A stretch of 64,000 bases of DNA from Serinus canaria (taxonomy: Eukaryota > Chordata > Aves > Passeriformes > Fringillidae), in NCBI RefSeq assembly GCF_022539315.1, contig NC_066335.1, forward strand, positions 3,563,214-3,627,213, in the 5' to 3' direction. The notes beneath the pieces were generated by a model, which was not told the DNA's origin, made no database searches, and saw only the letters and a program-made list of their open reading frames with translations. Positions 58,901-64,000 of the stretch are shown in pieces; position 1 is the first letter of the stretch; the number at the start of each line of letters is the position of its first letter. Position numbers and translations under genes: made by a program.

Positions 58901-61900
58901 GGTTAAATGAAACCAATAATTAAAGGCAGCCACGGTCTGAGCAATTCCAGAGGGTGTCATGGAATATCTGAACTCAGACATCCCCTCAGCCCTTTCCCAA
59001 GCCCACAGGATTTGTGCTTATGGAGGCAGAAATGAATTTGCAAAGTCAAATTTGCGCCTCCTAATTAAAACCCCTCCAAGAGAGCGACCTCCTGCTTATC
59101 CTGCTCCTGGCAGAATCCTTGTTTTTGGTGAGAAGAGGAGGAAAAGAACACGGCTGGCACTCCAATAACACCTCTGGTGAGGCCAGGAGCTGCAGCAGAG
59201 CATTTTCTGACACTTAAATCTGTTTGCAGAGCAAATATGATGACATGGTGAAGTATGGGATCAAAGCCAACGGAGAGAAAGTGGTGCTGCAGCTCCAAAA
59301 AAATCGGTAGGTTCAGTTCAGCTCTGCCCTCATTCCTCACTGGGAGCCACTGCAGGGTGTTCCTGCCAAAACCCAGGAGCCAGAGCCCTGTGAAACAGAA
59401 GGGATTTGCTAAATGCAACATTTTCAAGGAAAGAAGGGGAGAGAAAGAATCCTGCCACTGTTTGGGAATGTGGAAGAAGTGCTTGGGATGAGACACTGCC
59501 ATGATGGAGGGACTTCCCCTCCTGCTACCTCTGCTCCCCCATTTCCTTCCTCAATTGTTAAATCCAATGCATATTTGAGATTTTTCTATTATTTCACAAG
59601 TTCTCTGTGACCATGAAGAGTCTGTGGGTTATAGAATTGTGGCCTGGAGTGACAGGACAAGGAGGATGGTTTTAAACCAAGTGAGAGAGGGTTTAAACTG
59701 GAGATTGGGAAGAAATTCCTCCCTGGGAGGGTGGGGAGGGGCTGGGATGGAAATCCCAGAGCATCTTTGGCTGCCCCTGGATCCCTGGAAGTGTCCAAGG
59801 CCAGGCTGGAGCAGCCTGGAACAGTGGAAGGTTCCCTGCCCATGGAAGTGGAAGAGCTTCCAGGTGCCTTCCCACTCAAACCATTCCATGATTCCGGGAC
59901 AGACTCAATGATCTTGGAGGTGTTTTCCAACCTTACTCATTCTGTGGCTCTAGATTTATATATCCCTATATTAGAGAGACAGATAAATGATAGAGAGATA
60001 GAAAGAGAGAGATAAACTGATAGAGATGTTTACCTTAGCTCTACTTCTCTTGAACCTGGAGTAAACAAATATAACCTGGCATTGACCAGATCTTCCTGGA
60101 AATTGAAAGTCTGGCTCCAGCAGGAAATTCACACACACTCCAACAAGTCTGGGTTAATGGGTGCTTTTCCAGAGGCTGTGCAAATACAGTAGTGCTATAA
60201 TCAATTAATGGTAAAGATAGGCTCTGATTAACTGCTTGCCCCTGTTTTAATCTAATCCAAATATTTGGAGAGGGGGGAGGGAAATGTGTTGTAATAAATT
60301 CTGTTCTTTGAAGAGAAATGGGATTGTGGCAGTGGAAGAGTTGCCCAAACAGGAGTCACTGAGGAAGATGTAAAAAGGGCCAAAAAAAACCCCAAAAAAC
60401 CAATATGTAATTATACATTTTTATCCAGATCTGCCAAGAGATGAGTTCATCCCAATGCAATCAGCACACTTTAATTGCTTTCTTCTTTTAGGAAAGTCTT
60501 TTTGTTTGAGTAAGGATTATGAGCAAGCAGAACTCCCCTCCCTGCAGCTTTTGCTTCCCGAGTTTCTCCGATACTAAGAATAACCTGAGTAATTGTTTGA
60601 ATTCCCCACATACTCGCTGTGCTGTGTCATCACCTCATTTCTACATGACAACAATTTCCTTGGAATCATGACTGCTTGGCCTCTTGCAGGGATCTCCTGG
60701 CTGGGGATTATTCTGAAACTCTTTATTCTCCGGACGGCCAACAAATAACGACAGCTCCTCGCATCAAGGTAATACAGGAAGGGCTTTTCCCTTTTGCTTC
60801 CAGTCTTGAGGTCCACGTGGGATTCATGGAGCTGTGAGATAATGGGAGATATGAGACAGAAAGGAAAGGTTTGAAATGCAGATTTTAGGGTGAAGGGGTG
60901 GTGGAGTTGGGACTGATCACTGGTGCCTGTTGGGAGTCAGCTCCACGGTTTGGCTTCCAGGAAGGCGCCGCCTCCGTGGCTGCTGGGTGGAATTCCAGCC
61001 TCTTGTCGGAGCCAGGGCCATCCCAAAGCTTTCAAGCTCCCGACTCTGCCGCACACTTGGCTCCACCTGCCCAGCCCCGTGACTCGATTTCCTCCCCGAT
61101 CCCGGCGAGATGCCCAGCCCGATAATGCCCCATTTCCTGCGGGCTCACGTTTCCAGCCACGCTCTGAGAGCCCAGCTGCTCCTCTGAGCCCTGACCAATC
61201 CCTTCTGCACCTGCACACCAACGGCCCTTGCTGCAGAAGGGATTCTTTCATTCACTGCACGCTGCTCTGCCCCAAAGCTCCCGCCTGGAGTTCTCCTCCA
61301 GGCTCATGAGATGTGTTTTAACAACACAATCTGGAATTCAAAGCCTAATTTTCTTTCTTCGGTGCAATTAGGAGGATTCTGAATGAAATAAATGTACATA
61401 AATAACTCTGGGTTGATTATTTGGGGTTTTTTGGGTTTTTTTTCTGATTGCTCCAATTATTTCCACTCCCTGAATGAATCCAGTGAAAAACCTGGATAAA
61501 GACAAGCTCGAAGAGCCCTACATGTGCTGAACAGGGAATTCCTGCCCTGGGGATATTGGGTTGGGAGCAGGAGTTTTTTCTCTTGTATTCCCAAAGGATG
61601 GAGATAAATCCTCCTCTTTTCTCAGTAACTTTCCCTCTGTGGATGTCTTTTTCTCTGTAACAAAGTTGGCATTTCGTGGTGGAAGAGAAATAAATGATAG
61701 AGTTAAACCAAAATCCACCCGAGAAAACCAAAGGCCCAGGGAATGAAGGCTTGGATACAGATCCTTAAGAATTCCATTCAGGAAAACGCCGTGGGTAAAA
61801 TCCTCCACAAGCCCTCAGTGACTTTGAAGTCTCTTTGAACACAGAAACAGAAACCACAAATCCTTAAGCCAATTAAGTCCCAAAACTGTTTCCCCTACCA

Positions 61901-63577
61901 TGTTTAAAATAATACTTGTATTTTAATCTCACTGAAATTAATGCCTTTAATTGATGGGTAATTAAAAAGCCTTTCCTTGAAACTTGGGCTCAAGGAAACC
62001 ATTTGGACTTTAATTGAGCAGAGCCCAGCGGTGTGTGCTTAATTTGGAGCAGGGAATGGGAGTATTCTTATTTTTCTGTGCTGTGCTTTGACCAGAGCCC
62101 AGAATTGTTGGGTTTTGTCACAATTTGTGTGTTGAAGGATAAAAATAATGGCTCCACAGCCGACATGGAAATGGTTATGAACTTTTAAAATTCCTTTTAA
62201 GCATCTCCTAATGGGAGACTTCTTCAAGTAGTGCACTTCATTGTAATTGGTAGTGGATTAATTTGTTTTCTGAGATCCCTGGGTCCAATGGGCACCCCAA
62301 GCTGACCCTGGGTTTTTTTCCCCACCAGGATCACTGTTACTATGGAGGCCACGTGGAGGGGGATGCTGAGTCTGTGGCGAGCATCAGCACCTGCACAGGG
62401 CTCAGGTGAGAGGGGCTGGGTCCCAGGAGCAGAATGTGCAGCTTCTGGGATAAATAGGAGAGAATCAGCCTGGAAAGAAGTCGTGTGATCTTTTATTCAG
62501 GCTTTGGAAACTTGTTTCCCAAAGAAAAACAGAGGGAGAAGGGAGAAAAAGAATTACTCTTAGTTCCTTACAATATTTCAGTTTTTCACCTCAAATCAGG
62601 ATGAAAACATCTTTGAATTTCCCACTGGAATGAAATCCACTTTCCAACCACTTCTGTCAGCACAAACCCCCCAAAATTTAAATCAAATTAATTCTGGACC
62701 CAGCTTCTCTTTGACTGAGAGCATCCAAATCTTCCAGCTGACTCACTAATTAATTAATTTCTGTTTCTAAAGTGTTGCATGCTGCCTCAGGCTGCTGGAG
62801 TATTCCAAGGGTCTCCATGCTCAGGCTAAATGCTCCCCTGATCCAAAACCTCACATTCCAACCCATTTTTTAGTGGCTATTTTGAGACCCGTGGCCAGAA
62901 GTTCCTCATCGAGCCCCTGGGAGCCTCGGACAGGGCTGAACACGTGGTTTATAAATATGAGGCCCTGAAACAAGAGCCCATCAAGACCTGTGGGCTGGTC
63001 AACAACTCCTGGGAACAGGACTTCAGTGACCCCATCAATGGCATCTTCAAGTCCAGCAACAGCCCAGAGGTAAGGACGTGGCTGTGCCAGCACAAAAAGG
63101 GAATTTGTGGCCACTGGAAAACTCTAAAGAGCCCAAATCCCACTTGGTCTGGTGGCACCTTCACAAAGGAGATGTTTAAACACAGGGAAGTGGGATCAGA
63201 TCTTAAAAACCTGAACAAAATATTCCAGATCTGAGATTTCAGAGTCACCAGCTGAGTTAAACCTTCCTGCCTTTATTAGCAGGTGCCCAGAGCACCTCTA
63301 ACACCTAAATACCCTTTAATATCTATTTTACCTTCCATATCTGTATAAAAATTTAAATATCCAGCCTACTTCTTATCATTTAAACCCAAACCAGTCCATT
63401 CTCAATGACCTGGCCAAAGAAATCCACCTCAATATTTAACAAACAGCTTTGAAACTGCAGGGGTTGGGATAGGAAAAGCTCCTAAAAGTAATTTTGAATC
63501 CATGATTCCTTTAGATGACAGCCTACCTGAAAGCAAAGAAATACCTGGAGCTCTATGTCGTTGCAGACAACGCTTTG
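55948..63577 (+). CDS. ADAM28: ADAM-family metalloprotease-disintegrin, ADAM28-like; 5' seven exons, 3' end outside window
   Basis: ADAM proteins are membrane or secreted zinc proteases kept inactive by a prodomain; ADAM28 belongs to the ADAM7/ADAMDEC1/snake-venom metalloprotease branch. Seven exons (55948-55996, 58508-58608, 59230-59306, 60690-60768, 62329-62405, 62874-63069, 63515-63577) join in frame to 642 nt, 214 codons, with no stop. Residues 1-17 form a hydrophobic signal peptide ([17 protein letters not shown]). Residues 18 to about 190 are the prodomain, with [17 protein letters not shown] near its start, a cysteine pair at 105 and 124, the STCTGLRGYF block, and the cysteine-switch motif around Cys167 (PIKTCGL). 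Residues from about 197 ([13 protein letters not shown]) match the first strand of the reprolysin domain. Asn171 is in an N-glycosylation sequon (NNS). The catalytic HExxH site and disintegrin domain would lie to the right of the window. The symbol rests on recalled similarity to human ADAM28; ADAM7 or an avian paralogue remains possible. Confidence 0.85.
55997..58507 (+). other. Intron 1 of the ADAM28-like gene
   Basis: About 2.5 kb of mostly unique, moderately AT-rich sequence. I see no CR1 end, no LTR and no tandem array. Short open frames here have no family signature. Confidence 0.75.
58508..58608 (+). CDS. ADAM28: ADAM28-like exon 2: start of prodomain
   Basis: Bounded by a CCCCAG acceptor and a GTAGGA donor; 101 nt, entering in phase 1 and leaving in phase 0. 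It encodes residues 17-50, including [19 protein letters not shown]. The Tyr-Glu-x-Val-x-Pro-x-x-Leu-His spacing is the conserved opening of ADAM28/SVMP prodomains. Intron 1 is about 2.5 kb. Confidence 0.88.
59230..59306 (+). CDS. ADAM28: ADAM28-like exon 3: prodomain
   Basis: 77 nt between TTTGCAG and GTAGGT; phase 0 to 2. It encodes [20 protein letters not shown] followed by QLQKN and a split Arg. This is the prodomain stretch where family members read 'Y-x-I/M-x-I-N-G-x-x-x-x-L-x-L-x-K-N'. Confidence 0.87.
59645..59950 (+). mobile_element. CR1 LINE, 3' fragment in ADAM intron 3
   Basis: 'gggaagaaattcctccctgg' through 'ccttcccactcaaaccattc', with a second CR1-like terminus ('tgatcttggaggtgttttcc') at 59910-59945. 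Confidence 0.85.
60690..60768 (+). CDS. ADAM28: ADAM28-like exon 4: prodomain
   Basis: 79 nt between CTTGCAG and GTAATA; phase 2 to 0. It encodes the end of Arg76, then [20 protein letters not shown] and TAPRIK. The 'L-L-A-x-x-Y-S/T-E-T-x-Y' block is a family hallmark. The exon sits in about 1.5-kb introns on both sides. Confidence 0.88.
62329..62405 (+). CDS. ADAM28: ADAM28-like exon 5: prodomain cysteine pair
   Basis: 77 nt preceded by a polypyrimidine tract and CACCAG, followed by GTGAGA; phase 0 to 2. It encodes [20 protein letters not shown] and TCTGLR. The H-C-x-Y-x-G-x-V motif, then S-x-A-S-I-S-T-C-x-G-L-R, is nearly invariant in ADAM prodomains, so this is the most diagnostic exon. 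Confidence 0.92.
62406..63514 (+). other. Introns 5 and 6 of the ADAM28-like gene
   Basis: Two short introns, about 470 and 445 bp. No repeat or extra exon was recognised. Confidence 0.7.
62874..63069 (+). CDS. ADAM28: ADAM28-like exon 6: prodomain end and cysteine switch
   Basis: 196 nt between TTTTTTAG and GTAAGG; phase 2 to 0. Together with exon 5 it completes S-G-Y-F, then 'FLIEPL' and 'EHVVYKYE', all strongly conserved. It then gives [12 protein letters not shown], where the lone Cys (residue 167) would coordinate the catalytic zinc in the inactive enzyme. In other family members this position may be followed by a furin site. No R-x-K/R-R is visible before the exon end, so the mode of prodomain removal is open. 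Confidence 0.9.
63515..63577 (+). CDS. ADAM28: ADAM28-like exon 7: start of metalloprotease domain
   Basis: 63 nt between TCCTTTAG and GTGAGT; phase 0 on both sides. It encodes [20 protein letters not shown] and a Leu. K-Y-x-E-L-x-V-V-A-D is the first beta strand of reprolysin domains. This is the last exon in the window. Confidence 0.87.
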
Positions 63578-63779
63578 GTGAGTTCTGGAATTATTGTTTC
63601 ATGTTTGATCAGCCCCACAGGAGCTTCCCAGGGCATCCCAGTCGTATTCCTGGGCTCCTGCAAGAGCTACGAGGTTACTCTGAGCCTGGCTGGGAAATGG
63701 GATCTCTAAAGGGGATTTCATTTGAAATTCCCACCTGGAGATGACAGGAATTCAGAAAAGACCTTGCAGTGCTTGTCCT

Positions 63780-64000
63780 GATGGAATATCATGATTTGAA
63801 GGGAATATCCTGAATTGAAGGGAATATCCTGATTTGGAAGGGATTATCCTGATTTGGAGGGAATATCCTGATTTGGAAGGGATTATCCTGATTTGGAGGG
63901 AATATCCTGGTTTGGAAGGGAATATCCTGAGCTGGAGGGAATATCCTGAATTGAAGGGAATATCCTGATTTGAAAGGAATATCCTGAATTGGAAGGAATA
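63780..64000. repeat. Minisatellite, unit about 19-20 bp, in ADAM intron 7
   Basis: Variants of GGAATATCCTGATTTGGAAG repeat about 11 times up to the window edge, so the array may continue beyond it. Confidence 0.9.

Larger units (their letters stand above)
58609..62328 (+). other. Introns 2-4 of the ADAM28-like gene
   Basis: Intron 3 carries a CR1 3' end (about 59645-59950) followed by a short AGATAGA-rich simple repeat (59976-60020). Introns 2 and 4 look unique. Confidence 0.7.

Overview
The window looks like bird DNA, most probably a songbird, and most of it is intergenic. Three things point there. Short 3' fragments of CR1-type LINEs are scattered on both strands. There are at least a dozen solo retroviral LTRs, several with clean 6-7 bp target-site duplications, but no recognisable gag, pol or env reading frame. 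There are about 25 different minisatellite arrays, a density typical of avian microchromosomes. The species and chromosome are inferred; no search was possible.

One protein-coding gene can be supported. From 55,948 to 63,577 on the + strand, seven exons with consensus GT/AG borders and matching phases encode the first 214 residues of an ADAM-family metalloprotease-disintegrin, most like ADAM28. They cover the signal peptide, the whole prodomain with a cysteine-switch motif, and the first strand of the metalloprotease domain. The rest of the gene lies beyond the right edge. The 55 kb to its left holds no exon that I can recognise.

Layout. 1-16 kb: part of an LTR, minisatellites with units of 12-60 bp, CR1 pieces, two solo LTRs, and a 270-bp direct repeat. 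16-23 kb: a CR1 split by an LTR insertion, a 1.2-kb 25-bp minisatellite, a very AT-rich LTR copy with a strand-asymmetric C-to-T pattern, and a 34-bp minisatellite ending at another LTR. 23-36 kb: mostly unique sequence with CR1 ends, simple repeats, a 1-kb G-rich minisatellite and an LTR nested in a CR1. 36.6-37.6 kb: six copies of a roughly 175-bp tandem repeat. 40.4-43.7 kb: a cluster of four related LTRs, two of them a close inverted pair carrying a 63-bp internal tandem repeat. 48.2-49.25 kb: a purine-rich G-quadruplex-prone block joined to a CpG-rich block. 50.4-51.05 kb: a 38-bp minisatellite. 52.3-55.9 kb: mostly unique sequence upstream of the ADAM gene.

Most long open frames in the window are by-products of minisatellites whose units lack stop codons, and they are not annotated as genes. 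No tRNA, rRNA or CRISPR array was seen. The strongest candidate for something unusual is the LTR copy at 19.46-20.27 kb, whose mutation pattern resembles cytidine-deaminase (APOBEC-type) editing.
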